The notes: generated by a model not told the origin, from the letters alone. Positions 49,279-58,384 are shown, counted from the stretch's first letter. The stretch: DNA of 64,000 nucleotides from Flavobacteriales bacterium (GCA_016721825.1 JADKHI010000002.1:434001-498000), one strand, 5' to 3'. Translations and numbers: made by a program.

Positions 49279-50835
49279 ATGATCCCCTGGCTCCTGCTCC
49301 TCTCCTACTTCGCGGTCGTTTACGCGTGCCTCTGGAAACTCTTCGTGAAGGCGGGTCGCAAGGCGTGGGAAGGCTTCGTGCCCTTCTACAACCTGTACGT
49401 GTGGAACCAGATCATCGGCAAGCCTTGGTACTGGCTGATCCTGCTGCTGGTGCCGGGCATCAACCTGCTCATGTTCATCATCATGAACGTGAACCTCAGC
49501 ATCGTTTTCGGTGAGCGGGAGTTCAAGCAACACATCAAGGCCGCCTTCCTGCCCTGGCTGGTGATCCCGCAGCTGGCGTACCAGGAGAAGTACACGTACG
49601 TCGGGCCCATTCCCTTGGAGAAGCGCCACCGCGGCTTGCTCGGACAATGGGGCGATGCGATCCTCTTCGCCGTCATCGTGGCCACCACCTTCCGCGTGTT
49701 CACCTTCGAAGCCTTCACCATTCCGACGGAATCCATGGAGAAGAGCTTGCTGGTGGGCGACTACCTCTTCGTGAGCAAGCTCAGCTACGGCGCCCGCATG
49801 CCGATGACGCCGGTCACCTTCCCCTTCACGCACCACACGCTACCGCTCACCACCAGCACACCTTCCTTCACCACCTGGTTCAGGCAACCGTACCGCCGCC
49901 TGCCTGGCTTTGGTTCTCCGCAACGCGGAGATGCTGTGGTCTTCAACTTCCCCAACGGGGACACGGTGGTGGCGAACTACCAGACCATGGATTACTACCA
50001 GCTGGTCCGGAGCTTCAACCGCAAGGACATCGCCAACGGCTATTTCATCGTGAAGGATGAGATGGGCCGCAACCGACGCGTGGCCACTGGCGGCTTGCTG
50101 ATCCGCCCGTTGGATAAGAAGGAGAACTACATCAAACGTTGCGTGGCCGTGGCCGGCGATTCCCTCCAAGTGAAGGACGGGCTGGTCTACGTGAACGGGG
50201 TGCCACAGCCCTTGCGCGCCACCGGCCAATACGCCTATGGTTTCAGCATCACCGGCGTGTTCAACAAGAAGGTCCTGAAGGAGACGATGGACATCACCAC
50301 CACCGATGTGAACGAGCAAGGCGACACGGCGGAAATGCCGCTCACCGCTGCGAACGCCGAGAAGCTGAAGAGCTTTGGCAACGTGGCCCGCATGGTTCGA
50401 CAGAACAAAGAGGCGGGTGCCTACGGAGCGAAGGATGCATGGCCGATCTTCCCGAACGACCCACGTTACAACTGGAGCGAGGACAACTTCGGTCCGCTGT
50501 GGATCCCCAAGGCCGGCGCCACCTTGCAGCTCACGCTGGAGAACCTCCCCCTCTACCGCCGGGCCATCGAGGTGTACGAGCACAACACCTTGGAAGTAAA
50601 AGGCGGTGCCATCATGATCAACGGAACGGTGGCCACGAGCTACACCTTCAAGCAGGACTATTACTGGATGATGGGCGACAACCGCCATCGCTCGCAGGAC
50701 AGCCGCTACTGGGGTTTCGTGCCGATGGACCACGTGGTCGGCAAAGCCGTGCTGGTATGGCTCACCGTGGACAAGGAGAACGGCGGCTTCCCCATGGGCA
50801 TCCGCTGGAAGCGCCTGTTCACGTTGGTGAAATAG
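49279..50835 (+). CDS. lepB: Signal peptidase I, long form with N-terminal membrane domain
   Basis: 518 residues from ATG 49279, where a membrane segment begins; the frame extends upstream through REP-like DNA. The first 110 residues (WLLLLSYFAVVYACLWKLFV, WYWLILLLVPGINLLMFI, DUF5684-like) form a membrane unit ahead of the S26 peptidase core. The catalytic Ser is in FTIPTESMEKSLLVGDY (about 155) and the Lys in ENYIKRCVAVAGDSL (about 285). Between and after them are long Bacteroidota insertions, then the conserved MGDNRHRSQDSRYWGFVP. It cleaves signal peptides at the outer face of the inner membrane. A second lepB follows. Confidence 0.93.
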   Translation: MIPWLLLLSYFAVVYACLWKLFVKAGRKAWEGFVPFYNLYVWNQIIGKPWYWLILLLVPGINLLMFIIMNVNLSIVFGEREFKQHIKAAFLPWLVIPQLAYQEKYTYVGPIPLEKRHRGLLGQWGDAILFAVIVATTFRVFTFEAFTIPTESMEKSLLVGDYLFVSKLSYGARMPMTPVTFPFTHHTLPLTTSTPSFTTWFRQPYRRLPGFGSPQRGDAVVFNFPNGDTVVANYQTMDYYQLVRSFNRKDIANGYFIVKDEMGRNRRVATGGLLIRPLDKKENYIKRCVAVAGDSLQVKDGLVYVNGVPQPLRATGQYAYGFSITGVFNKKVLKETMDITTTDVNEQGDTAEMPLTAANAEKLKSFGNVARMVRQNKEAGAYGAKDAWPIFPNDPRYNWSEDNFGPLWIPKAGATLQLTLENLPLYRRAIEVYEHNTLEVKGGAIMINGTVATSYTFKQDYYWMMGDNRHRSQDSRYWGFVPMDHVVGKAVLVWLTVDKENGGFPMGIRWKRLFTLVK

Positions 50836-50969
50836 GAGGCTTCTCTGGGATCGCTGCGACTAGCGGCGAGCGACGAGTGGGCGAGCGGCAGGATGGGTTT
50901 GCCGCTTCCTAACTAGCCGCGTGCCGCTGCTCCGGTTGCTCTGTTCCATGCTAAGTTTCCGCCTTCGGA

Positions 50970-52019
50970 ATGGATCGCCTCAAGAACCTCCTGGCCAACG
51001 ACTGGCTCCGCGCTGGGCTGCTGGCGGTCGGGATCTTGGTGTTCCTGCACGTCTTCGTGATCCGCTGGGTCACCGTGCGCAGCACCAGCATGTACGCCAC
51101 GCTCTATCCCGGCGACCTGGTCGGCGTGTCGCGCTGGCCCGTGTGGACCGGCTTCGATCGAGGTGACATTGCGGTGTTCCGGGATCCGCTCCAGGACCGG
51201 AAGGCGTTCGAGCGGCGGCAGTTGCTCGTGAAGCGTATCGTGGGGCTACCGGGCGACGAGATCATCCTGAAGGACGGTGTGCTCTTCGTGAACGGTGAGC
51301 GCCTCAGCTTCCCCGGGGAAACGCACAGCTACCTGGTGCGGCTGAAGCAAGGCACCGACCCCAAGGCCGTGCTTGCGGACCTGGGCTTGCCGCCTGCCTT
51401 CGTGCCACCGGGACGCAACTTCATTGAACTGCCCTTGAACCAGGAGATGGCGGACGGCATCGACAAGCGGGCCGACGTGGTGAATGTGGCACGCATGAGC
51501 ACGGCCACCGGCGCACCCCGCCACATCTTTCCGTTCAGCCCCTACTTCCATTGGAACAGCGACGACTACGGGCCCTTGCGGGTGCCAGCCAAGGGCGACA
51601 CGGTGCGCATCGACCCCACGACCATTCCGCTTTACGACCGCATCATCAGCCGCTATGAAGGACGGAAGTTGGAGGCCAGTGGCAACACCCTGCTGCTCGA
51701 TGGCCAGCCGTTGCAGCGCTATGTGATCGATGCGAACTACTACTTCGTACTGGGCGACAGTCGCCATTACAGCGCGGACAGCCGCTTCTGGGGCTTCGTA
51801 CCGGCGGACCATATGGTGGGTCGTGCTTCGTTCGTGCTCGTGTCACAGGATCCGGACAACGGCGGGTTCCGAAAGGAAGGGTCCTCAAAAGCCTTTGATA
51901 CGCGGCTACTTTTGCGCCATGCGCTGGCCCTTCGGTTCCATCCTCGTCCTCTCGATCATCTTGTTGGTCTCCTGTGGTGGGAAAGATCCCTGTGGGACCT
52001 TCTACCAGCCTTACCCTGA
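50970..52019 (+). CDS. lepB: Signal peptidase I, second copy, 3' end probably frameshifted
   Basis: As read the protein is 349 residues, with N-terminal helix (AGLLAVGILVFLHVFVI), catalytic Ser in VRSTSMYATLYPGDL, Lys in QLLVKRIVGLPGDEI and box E LGDSRHYSADSRFWGFVP. After DPDNGGFR the frame continues for about 45 unlikely residues to 52019, overlapping the next gene by 101 bases. One extra C near 51868-51871 would give GGFPKGRVLKSL and stop at TGA 51896-51898, matching the first lepB end (GGFPMGIRWKRLF) and leaving the next promoter and ATG free. So the true end is probably 51898. The gap before it (50836-50969) holds only a possible TAAGTTTC box. Confidence 0.88.
   Translation: MDRLKNLLANDWLRAGLLAVGILVFLHVFVIRWVTVRSTSMYATLYPGDLVGVSRWPVWTGFDRGDIAVFRDPLQDRKAFERRQLLVKRIVGLPGDEIILKDGVLFVNGERLSFPGETHSYLVRLKQGTDPKAVLADLGLPPAFVPPGRNFIELPLNQEMADGIDKRADVVNVARMSTATGAPRHIFPFSPYFHWNSDDYGPLRVPAKGDTVRIDPTTIPLYDRIISRYEGRKLEASGNTLLLDGQPLQRYVIDANYYFVLGDSRHYSADSRFWGFVPADHMVGRASFVLVSQDPDNGGFRKEGSSKAFDTRLLLRHALALRFHPRPLDHLVGLLWWERSLWDLLPALP
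51907..51914 (+). promoter_or_regulatory. -7 promoter element of the TPR lipoprotein (TACTTTTG)
   Basis: Exact match to TAnnTTTG ending 4 bases before ATG 51919; predicts transcription starting on the start codon. It lies after the frame-corrected stop of the second lepB. Confidence 0.5.
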
Positions 52020-52407
52020 TGTGGTCTCCACCCGTTTCCGCACAGAGCGCAACAGCTTGTACCTCGATGCGATGGGCGCCTATGCACGCCGCGACTACGC
52101 CAGCGCTGCGGAACAACTGAAGATCCATGTGGAGCAACGGCGCGATGATGACGCTGCGCGCCTCTACCTCTGCTGCGCCTACCTCTCGACCGGCCGGCCG
52201 TACGACGCCGAACTCCAGCTCGACTTCATTGAACAAGCAGACCGCCCGGGTTTCCGCGACCAGGTGGACTGGTACAACGCCATGTGCCTGACGTGCAGCG
52301 GGCAGTACGGGCGAGCCGTGGAACAGGCGGACAAGATCCTGGCGGCGAAGACCCACACATACAAGGTCGAAGCCCAGCGCTTGAAGGAGGCGTTGCAAGC
52401 CAAGTGA
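51919..52407 (+). CDS. Small TPR-like lipoprotein
   Basis: 162 residues from ATG 51919, chosen because it opens a lipoprotein signal (MRWPFGSILVLSIILLVSCG, Cys about residue 19). The mature part has TPR-like helix pairs (LYLDAMGAYARRDYASAAEQL; DAARLYLCCAYLSTGRPYDAE; WYNAMCLTCSGQYGRAVEQA) and an unusual number of Cys. An upstream frame exists into lepB but is antecedent coding sequence. The Nudix gene begins at a GTGA overlap with its stop. Likely located in the inner leaflet of the outer membrane as a protein-binding unit. Confidence 0.78.
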   Translation: MRWPFGSILVLSIILLVSCGGKDPCGTFYQPYPDVVSTRFRTERNSLYLDAMGAYARRDYASAAEQLKIHVEQRRDDDAARLYLCCAYLSTGRPYDAELQLDFIEQADRPGFRDQVDWYNAMCLTCSGQYGRAVEQADKILAAKTHTYKVEAQRLKEALQAK

Positions 52408-53045
52408 GCATCCACGCCCCCTTGATCGAGCACCTGCGCGAAGCGTTGCGCGGCGAACTGCCCGGCCACGATGCCTTCCTGCACCTGAGCGGCTACAAGC
52501 GTCCGGATCTGGAAGCCGCGATGAAATTGGAGCCGCGCCCCAGGGAAAGCGCGGTACTGGCCCTGCTCTACCCCCGCGCCGGTCAGCTGCACACGCTACT
52601 GATGCTGCGGCCTGAATACGACGGCGTGCACAGCGGACAGATGGCCTTTCCCGGTGGAAGACGCGAGGACGTCGACGCGACCATCCAGGACACCGCGCTG
52701 CGCGAGTTCACCGAGGAGACCGGTGCGGCCACGACCGGCTTCGAGCTGTTGGGGGCCTTGACGCAGGTCTACATTCCGCCGAGCCGTTCGTTGGTGACAC
52801 CCTTTCTCGCCTTTGCGCACGAGCTACCGCCCACAACACCCGATCCGCGGGAGGTCGCAGCGTTGATCGAAACACCACTGAATGAACTGCTGCGGCCCGA
52901 TGTGGTGCAGGTGCGTCGGCAGTACATCCAAGTGATGGGTCGCGAAGCGGAGATCCCCTATTTCGACCTGCAAGGGCAGGTGGTGTGGGGTGCCACAGCG
53001 ATGATGCTGGCCGAACTACGCGAGCTCCTGCTGCGCTTCCGGTAG
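52404..53045 (+). CDS. Nudix hydrolase, CoA diphosphatase (NudL/PCD1) type
   Basis: 213 residues from GTG 52404, which overlaps the preceding stop (GTGA). The CoA-diphosphatase signature LLMLRPEYDGVHSGQMAFPGG leads into the Nudix box GGRREDVDATIQDTALREFTEETG (in two parts: GGRREDVDA and ALREFTEETGA; catalytic Glu residues). It should split CoA or acyl-CoA diphosphate. The C-terminus (LQGQVVWGATAMMLAELREL) is typical. The last 30 bases overlap the convergent adenylate cyclase gene. Confidence 0.9.
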   Translation: MSIHAPLIEHLREALRGELPGHDAFLHLSGYKRPDLEAAMKLEPRPRESAVLALLYPRAGQLHTLLMLRPEYDGVHSGQMAFPGGRREDVDATIQDTALREFTEETGAATTGFELLGALTQVYIPPSRSLVTPFLAFAHELPPTTPDPREVAALIETPLNELLRPDVVQVRRQYIQVMGREAEIPYFDLQGQVVWGATAMMLAELRELLLRFR

Positions 53046-56000
53046 TCCGCAGGCTTTGCGGAAACGGGCGTTGGGCACCAGTCCACGGTCGTCGGCACTG
53101 AACTCGGGCTTGATGCGCCGCACGAAGTACATGTCGATCTCCCCCTTGTTCTTCGCCTGCACCTTGCCGCGGTGGTCGCACACGAACCAATCCTTGATCA
53201 GCTCATAGGTGGTGCCGCTCACGTTCACCTCCCCGGGCTCACCGCTGCTTTCCATGCGGCTGGCGGTGTTCACGGCATCGCCCCAGATGTCGTACGCGAA
53301 TTTGCGCTTGCCCACCACACCGGCCACCACCGGACCAGTGTGCAGACCGATGCGCAGCACCCAGGGTTGCATGCCCTTCGCTTCGCGCTCCTGCTTCCAG
53401 TGGATCATGTCCTGACGCACGTCCAACGCGGCCATAACGGCCTTCGCGGCGTGGTTGGTGTCGCTCGTGGGCACACCGCAAGCGCTCATGTAGCTGTCAC
53501 CGATGGTCTTGATCTTCTCGATGCCGTACCGATCGATGATGGCATCGAAGCGGATGAAGCACTCGTCGAGCTCGGACACCAGTTGCTGCGGCGTCATGGT
53601 CTCGGCCACCTTGGTGAAACCCTTCATGTCGGTGAACATCACCGTGACCTCCTCGTGCTGGCGGGCGGTGGCCTTGCCTTTCTCCTTCAGTTCCTCGCTG
53701 ATCTCCTTGGGCAGGATGTTCAGCAGCAGGTCCTCGATCTCCACCTTCTGTCCTTCGATCTCCTTGCTCTGCGCCACCACCTCGGCAGTGCGCTCCTCCA
53801 CCTTCCGCTCCAGCACTTGGTTGCGCAACTTGAGCTGCCGTTCGCGGAACTTGATGTAGCTGAAAATGCTGATGACGATGGCCGCCGCCAGTGCCGTATA
53901 GAACCACCAGCTCTGCCACCACGGGGGAAGGATGGTGAAGTGCAGCTCTGCGGGCTTCTCGCTCCACAGTCCCGCGCGATTCATGCTCTTCACCATGAAG
54001 GTGTAGTTGCCCGGTGGAAGTGCTGGGTAGTAGGCGTTGGTCTCGTTGGTCACCGGTTGCCAATCCTCGTCCAGGCCCTTCAGCATGTAAGAGTAGCGGA
54101 CGGCCGCCGGGTCGCTGAGGCTGACGCTGCCGTAGGCGATGCGCACGCTGCGTTCGCTGTGATCGAAGCGTAGATCCTGCTCCACGGGCCGGTCCTCCAG
54201 GTTGATGCTGAGCGCGCGGATGGCGATGAGCGGTGGTAGCGTCTTGTCAGCCCCTTTCTCGGGTACCACGCGCGAAGCACCGGTGGCGGTACCGAACCAC
54301 AGATCTCCGTTGCGGGTCAGGCATGCCGCGTTGGGCTTGGCCTCGACACCAATGAAACCGGAGCGAGCTGTGAACGCCAGGAACCCATCCTGCTTGGGGC
54401 GCCACTTGTTCAAGCCTTCAATGGTGCCCACCCAGATGTGCCCGTCCTTGTCGCGGATCAGTGAGCGCACAGTGTTCGCCAACAGGCCGTCCTCCTTTCC
54501 ATAGATGCGCTCCTCCTTCCCATCCTTCAGGATCACCAAGCCCTGCCCTTCGGTTCCGACCCAGAGACGGCCTTCGCCATCCTGCACGAAACAGTTCGGC
54601 GTGAACGAACGCCCGAGGTCGATGCGTGTGGCCTTGCCGTTGTCCATGCGCGTGATGCCCTTGCCCGCGTTGCCCACCCAGATGGTGCCCTTGTCGTCAC
54701 GATACAAGGCGGTGACGGAGGTGGTCGGCACGCCATCTCCTTCGCCATAGACCATGGGGGGTGCTCCTGCGGAATAGCGTTTCAATCCATTGATGGTGCC
54801 GATCCACAATTCACCGGGTTGACCGGTGGCCATGGCGGTCACCTTCCGGTTTCCAGCGGCATCCACGGGGATCACGATCTCCAGATCGGGATGCGGCACA
54901 GGGTGAAAGGCCTCCGGATCCAGGTCGACGATGCCGTTGGTCTCTGAGCCCACCCAGATGTTCCCGAGCGCATCCTCGCACAGGCTGCGCACGCGGCTGG
55001 TCTTCACCGTCTGCAAGGTCTTCACCATGCCCGTGCCCTGCACAGTCGGGTCCAGGATGCTGACACCGCCGTCCGTGCCGAACCAGATCCGGCCTTCGCG
55101 GTCCTCCATCACGGCCCAGACCTGCTTGTCCATCAGGCCGTCCTGCTCCAGCAGGTTCAGGAAGCGTTCGCCTTTGAAAATGTTCAAGCCAAAGTCGTTC
55201 GTAGCGAGGAGCATGTTGCCTTCGCGGTCGCGGGCAATACGGCGGATCACCAGGCTTTCCAGTCCGTTGCCGGGGAAGTAATGGCGGCGCACGCCGTTCA
55301 ATCCGATCACGGCCACGCCCGCGCCCCAGGTCCCGACCCAGACCTGCCCTGTAGCATCCTCGCCGAAGCACGATACCGTGTTGCTCGGCAGACCATTGGT
55401 GGTGGAATAGTTCACCACTTGGCCCGTGCCATTGTCACGGCAGTAGGCACCGTTGTTCTGTGTACCCACCCAGAGCCTTCCGTCGGAATCCTGGTACAAG
55501 GCGGTCACGAACTGCACGTCCTCCAGTCCGGTCCAATCCAACGAGGTGAAGCGCTTGCCCGCAGCTTCCCACTTTTTCAATGTTCCACCATCCTCAAGAA
55601 AGGCGAGCACACCATCGCTCAGGTGCTCTACACCGACCAGGTGATCCACAAGTCCTTGCTTGTTGCCGTAGCGCTCTGCGGTCAGCGTCCCATCCTCTCC
55701 TACCTGCGTCACCTTCACGGCGCCTTGGCCCATGGTGGTGATCCACACCGCACCGGCATCGTCCTGCACGAAGCCAGTGATGTCCGTCGTTAGTGGTTCA
55801 GCGGTCAGCTTCAAGGTCTTGAAATCACGACCTGTGCGCAAGCTTAGCCCACCACCGGAGTGGCCCACCCAGAGCCGGTGTTCCTTGTCAACGAAGAGGC
55901 AGCGCGCACTGTTGGGAGCCAGGCCTTCCTCCGTGCCGAAGGAGCGCACGCCATCGCGGTCGTTGCCGTTGTAGCTCACCAGACCGGCCTCAGTGCCCAT

Positions 56001-56153
56001 CCACACCATGCCCGTGCTGTCCTGAAGCACGGAGAAGACCTTGCTCGTCGGTAGACCGTTCTGCACATCCAGCCGCTCGAAGTAGAAGCGTTGGGCGTGC
56101 AGCAGGGAGCTCAGCAGGAAACCGAGAACGAGAAGAAAAGGACGTTGGAACAT
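53016..56153 (-). CDS. Propeller-sensor class III adenylate cyclase
   Basis: 1045 residues. Signal peptide (1-20); about twelve two-component-regulator propeller repeats (25-640; recurring GxxWxGTxxGL such as WVGTQNNGAYCRD and IWVGTIEGLNKW); Y_Y_Y beta domain (about 650-740); one transmembrane helix (about 748-766, FYTALAAAIVISIFSYI); coiled coil; class III cyclase (about 830-1010). Metal Asp residues are in VMFTDMKGFT and ECFIRFDAII; base-specificity residues Lys (IEKIKTIGDSYMSACG) and Asp (KFAYDIWGD) favour ATP; transition-state Asn and Arg are in DAVNTASRMES. So it should make cAMP in response to a periplasmic ligand. It starts 10 bases after the TPR/caspase-like gene, in one operon. Confidence 0.92.
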   Translation of the reverse strand: MFQRPFLLVLGFLLSSLLHAQRFYFERLDVQNGLPTSKVFSVLQDSTGMVWMGTEAGLVSYNGNDRDGVRSFGTEEGLAPNSARCLFVDKEHRLWVGHSGGGLSLRTGRDFKTLKLTAEPLTTDITGFVQDDAGAVWITTMGQGAVKVTQVGEDGTLTAERYGNKQGLVDHLVGVEHLSDGVLAFLEDGGTLKKWEAAGKRFTSLDWTGLEDVQFVTALYQDSDGRLWVGTQNNGAYCRDNGTGQVVNYSTTNGLPSNTVSCFGEDATGQVWVGTWGAGVAVIGLNGVRRHYFPGNGLESLVIRRIARDREGNMLLATNDFGLNIFKGERFLNLLEQDGLMDKQVWAVMEDREGRIWFGTDGGVSILDPTVQGTGMVKTLQTVKTSRVRSLCEDALGNIWVGSETNGIVDLDPEAFHPVPHPDLEIVIPVDAAGNRKVTAMATGQPGELWIGTINGLKRYSAGAPPMVYGEGDGVPTTSVTALYRDDKGTIWVGNAGKGITRMDNGKATRIDLGRSFTPNCFVQDGEGRLWVGTEGQGLVILKDGKEERIYGKEDGLLANTVRSLIRDKDGHIWVGTIEGLNKWRPKQDGFLAFTARSGFIGVEAKPNAACLTRNGDLWFGTATGASRVVPEKGADKTLPPLIAIRALSINLEDRPVEQDLRFDHSERSVRIAYGSVSLSDPAAVRYSYMLKGLDEDWQPVTNETNAYYPALPPGNYTFMVKSMNRAGLWSEKPAELHFTILPPWWQSWWFYTALAAAIVISIFSYIKFRERQLKLRNQVLERKVEERTAEVVAQSKEIEGQKVEIEDLLLNILPKEISEELKEKGKATARQHEEVTVMFTDMKGFTKVAETMTPQQLVSELDECFIRFDAIIDRYGIEKIKTIGDSYMSACGVPTSDTNHAAKAVMAALDVRQDMIHWKQEREAKGMQPWVLRIGLHTGPVVAGVVGKRKFAYDIWGDAVNTASRMESSGEPGEVNVSGTTYELIKDWFVCDHRGKVQAKNKGEIDMYFVRRIKPEFSADDRGLVPNARFRKACGLPEAQQELA

Positions 56154-56163
56154 GCGGAGAGGA

Positions 56164-58362
56164 TCAGCGCGTAAGGTCGTAGAAACTGGCTTCCGAACCG
56201 GCGGCGTCGCTCACCACAAGGGCATTGCTCACGCTTTCACTGTAGTTCTGGATCAGGCCTTTCAGCGGCCCGTAGTTGTAGAAGGAATAGATGTCGTCCT
56301 TCTTGCCGTCCACCGGGATCCAGTAGCTCTTGCCACCCACGGTGCGACCGTGCCCGGCGTACCATACCAGCACGGTGTTCACCTTGTTGGAGCGCACGAG
56401 GTCACGCAGTTCGATGCTGAAGAAACGCTCGAGCTGTTGCTTGCTGAGGTTCTTCTTGGTGATGGTCTTCTGCACGTTGTACTTGGCAAAGGCCTTCTGC
56501 ATCTTGGCCACGTCGTTGCCCTGACCCTGTAGCGCGGGGAAGCTGCGGTAGTCGCTGTTCTCGATGAATACCACCCAGGTGGTGCCGGAGCTGACGTTGG
56601 CGCCGCTCATCGGTTTCTCCACCGGCTTCTCCGTGGGCTTCTCGACCGGCTTGTTGCCGTTGTCGACCGGCGGCCTCACCACGGCAACCGCCTCGGCCTT
56701 GCGCTGGATCTGGTACACCATGTCGGTGCCGTTGCCGAACTGGTCCTCCGCACGCACGGTGAAGCGGTCCTTGCCCGCGATCACCAACTTGATGCTGAAG
56801 TCGGTGCGGTTGGTGTCGGGGATGTAGCTGGCCATGATGCCGTCCACCGAGATGCTGCGGATGATGCTGCCATCGCTGGCGTTGCCCTCGATGAAGAGGT
56901 CCTCTTTCGAGGCGGCCACGGTGATGATACGGTCCGACCCGAGGTTCGGTGAAGTGACCGCCAGCACCGGCGGGATGCCTTCGGTCCGTTCCACGCGGAG
57001 CGACATGCTGGCCACGTTGTCGTACAGGTCCGTGGCCTCCACGAGGATCTCCTTGGCGGCAGGCCCGAGCGGCACGGCCACGAAGAACTCGGGGTCGCGT
57101 TCGTCCTTGGCGAAGTCGGCCGCTACGCCGTTCACGGTGATGCTTTTCAGCTTGTTGCGGTCGCGCACATGACCGTTCACCTTCACCTGGGACAGCACCG
57201 AGCTCACCTGCGCCACACCACCCGGATGCACTGGATCCACAACGGTGATCACCGGCGGATCGCTCTCGCGGTTCAGTTCGAAGAGCTGCTTGTCCACGCG
57301 GTCGCGCTGTTCCTGCACCTTGCGACGGTCGTCGAAGTCGTAGGCGTCGTTGCCTTCCATGGCCTTCTTGGCGGCGTCCAGGTCGGCGATGGCGCCTTCG
57401 AGGTCCACGTTGGCCTCCTTGCATTCGGCGCGCAGCAGCAGGAGCTCCACGTTCTGGGCATCCTTCAGCAGCACCTTGTTCAGGTCGTTGATGGCGTTCT
57501 GGTGCTGCCCGAAGCCATGGTAGTAGCGGGCGCGCTGGCTGAACACGGCATCATCACTGCGGCCTAGAGCCACGCAGCGGCTTACATCATCAATGGCCTT
57601 GGAATAGTCCTTCTGCATGGCGTAGGCCTTGCTGCGGGTGAAGAGCGCGTCGGTGCTGGCGGGGTTCAGCTCCAAGGCACGTGTGGTCTTCTCGATGGCC
57701 TTGTCCAGCGTGCGCATCTGCATGGTGGGACCGGAATACTGACCGTAGAGGGCCAGCTGCACTTCAGCCAACGCCACGTAGGCGGGTTCATACTGATAGT
57801 TCCACTCGATCACCTTGTCCAGGTCGAACTCGGCGGTCTTCAGATCCCGCGTAGCGAAGCGGGTGATGCCGTGCAGGTAGTAGGTGTCCGTGGTGCCCTT
57901 GGCGGCGAGCGCTGCATCAGCGGCGGCTGTGGCCTTGTCCAGGTCGTTCATCGCCAAGGCACAACGCACCTTCGTCTCCAGAGCGCTGAGCTGCTTGGGT
58001 TCCACCCGCAAGGCCTGTTCGCACAGCGTCAGGGCCTTCGCATGGTCGCCCAGCTCGTAATAGGCCTTGGCGGCTTCGGCGGCGTAGGCTGCTTCGGAAG
58101 GCACCAGCTCGGCCACCTTGGCGCGGTCAGCAGCGCATTCGGCCTTCTTGCCTTGTAGGTTGTAGATGTCCGCCCGGGCCTGGTAAGCCTTCAGCATGGC
58201 CGGATCCACCTGAATGGCGAGCGAGTATTTCTCGAGGGCCTGATCGAGCTGTTGCTCCTCGCGCAGCTTCTCACCCTCTTTGAAGAAGGCTTTTCCGCCT
58301 TGGGCGGACACGCTGCAGAGCAACAACAAGAAACCCAGTAGGGAGAGTACGGATCGGTTCAT
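56164..58362 (-). CDS. TPR and caspase-like (pseudo-protease) exported protein
   Basis: 732 residues from ATG 58362, where the signal peptide begins (MNRSVLSLLGFLLLLCSVSA). About ten TPR-like units (25-350) are followed by Ig-like beta modules (about 375-580; PPVITVVDPVHPGG, PPVLAVTSPNLGSD), a Pro/Lys/Glu linker (NGNKPVEKPTEKPVEKP) and a C-terminal caspase/C14-like domain (about 605-732). The histidine motif is kept (VLVWYAGHGRTVGGKSYWIP), but where DxC is expected the text is ALVVSDAAGSEASFYDLTR: Ala replaces Cys and the protein ends 17 residues later, so it is probably inactive. Such inactive domains often bind partners. The cyclase gene follows directly. Confidence 0.85.
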   Translation of the reverse strand: MNRSVLSLLGFLLLLCSVSAQGGKAFFKEGEKLREEQQLDQALEKYSLAIQVDPAMLKAYQARADIYNLQGKKAECAADRAKVAELVPSEAAYAAEAAKAYYELGDHAKALTLCEQALRVEPKQLSALETKVRCALAMNDLDKATAAADAALAAKGTTDTYYLHGITRFATRDLKTAEFDLDKVIEWNYQYEPAYVALAEVQLALYGQYSGPTMQMRTLDKAIEKTTRALELNPASTDALFTRSKAYAMQKDYSKAIDDVSRCVALGRSDDAVFSQRARYYHGFGQHQNAINDLNKVLLKDAQNVELLLLRAECKEANVDLEGAIADLDAAKKAMEGNDAYDFDDRRKVQEQRDRVDKQLFELNRESDPPVITVVDPVHPGGVAQVSSVLSQVKVNGHVRDRNKLKSITVNGVAADFAKDERDPEFFVAVPLGPAAKEILVEATDLYDNVASMSLRVERTEGIPPVLAVTSPNLGSDRIITVAASKEDLFIEGNASDGSIIRSISVDGIMASYIPDTNRTDFSIKLVIAGKDRFTVRAEDQFGNGTDMVYQIQRKAEAVAVVRPPVDNGNKPVEKPTEKPVEKPMSGANVSSGTTWVVFIENSDYRSFPALQGQGNDVAKMQKAFAKYNVQKTITKKNLSKQQLERFFSIELRDLVRSNKVNTVLVWYAGHGRTVGGKSYWIPVDGKKDDIYSFYNYGPLKGLIQNYSESVSNALVVSDAAGSEASFYDLTR

Positions 58363-58376
58363 GGTCGGGGCGGAAG

Positions 58377-58384
58377 CGAAAATA
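58377..58384 (-). promoter_or_regulatory. -7 promoter element of the caspase-like/cyclase operon (TATTTTCG)
   Basis: Seven of eight matches to TAnnTTTG, 14 bases upstream of ATG 58362. Confidence 0.5.
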
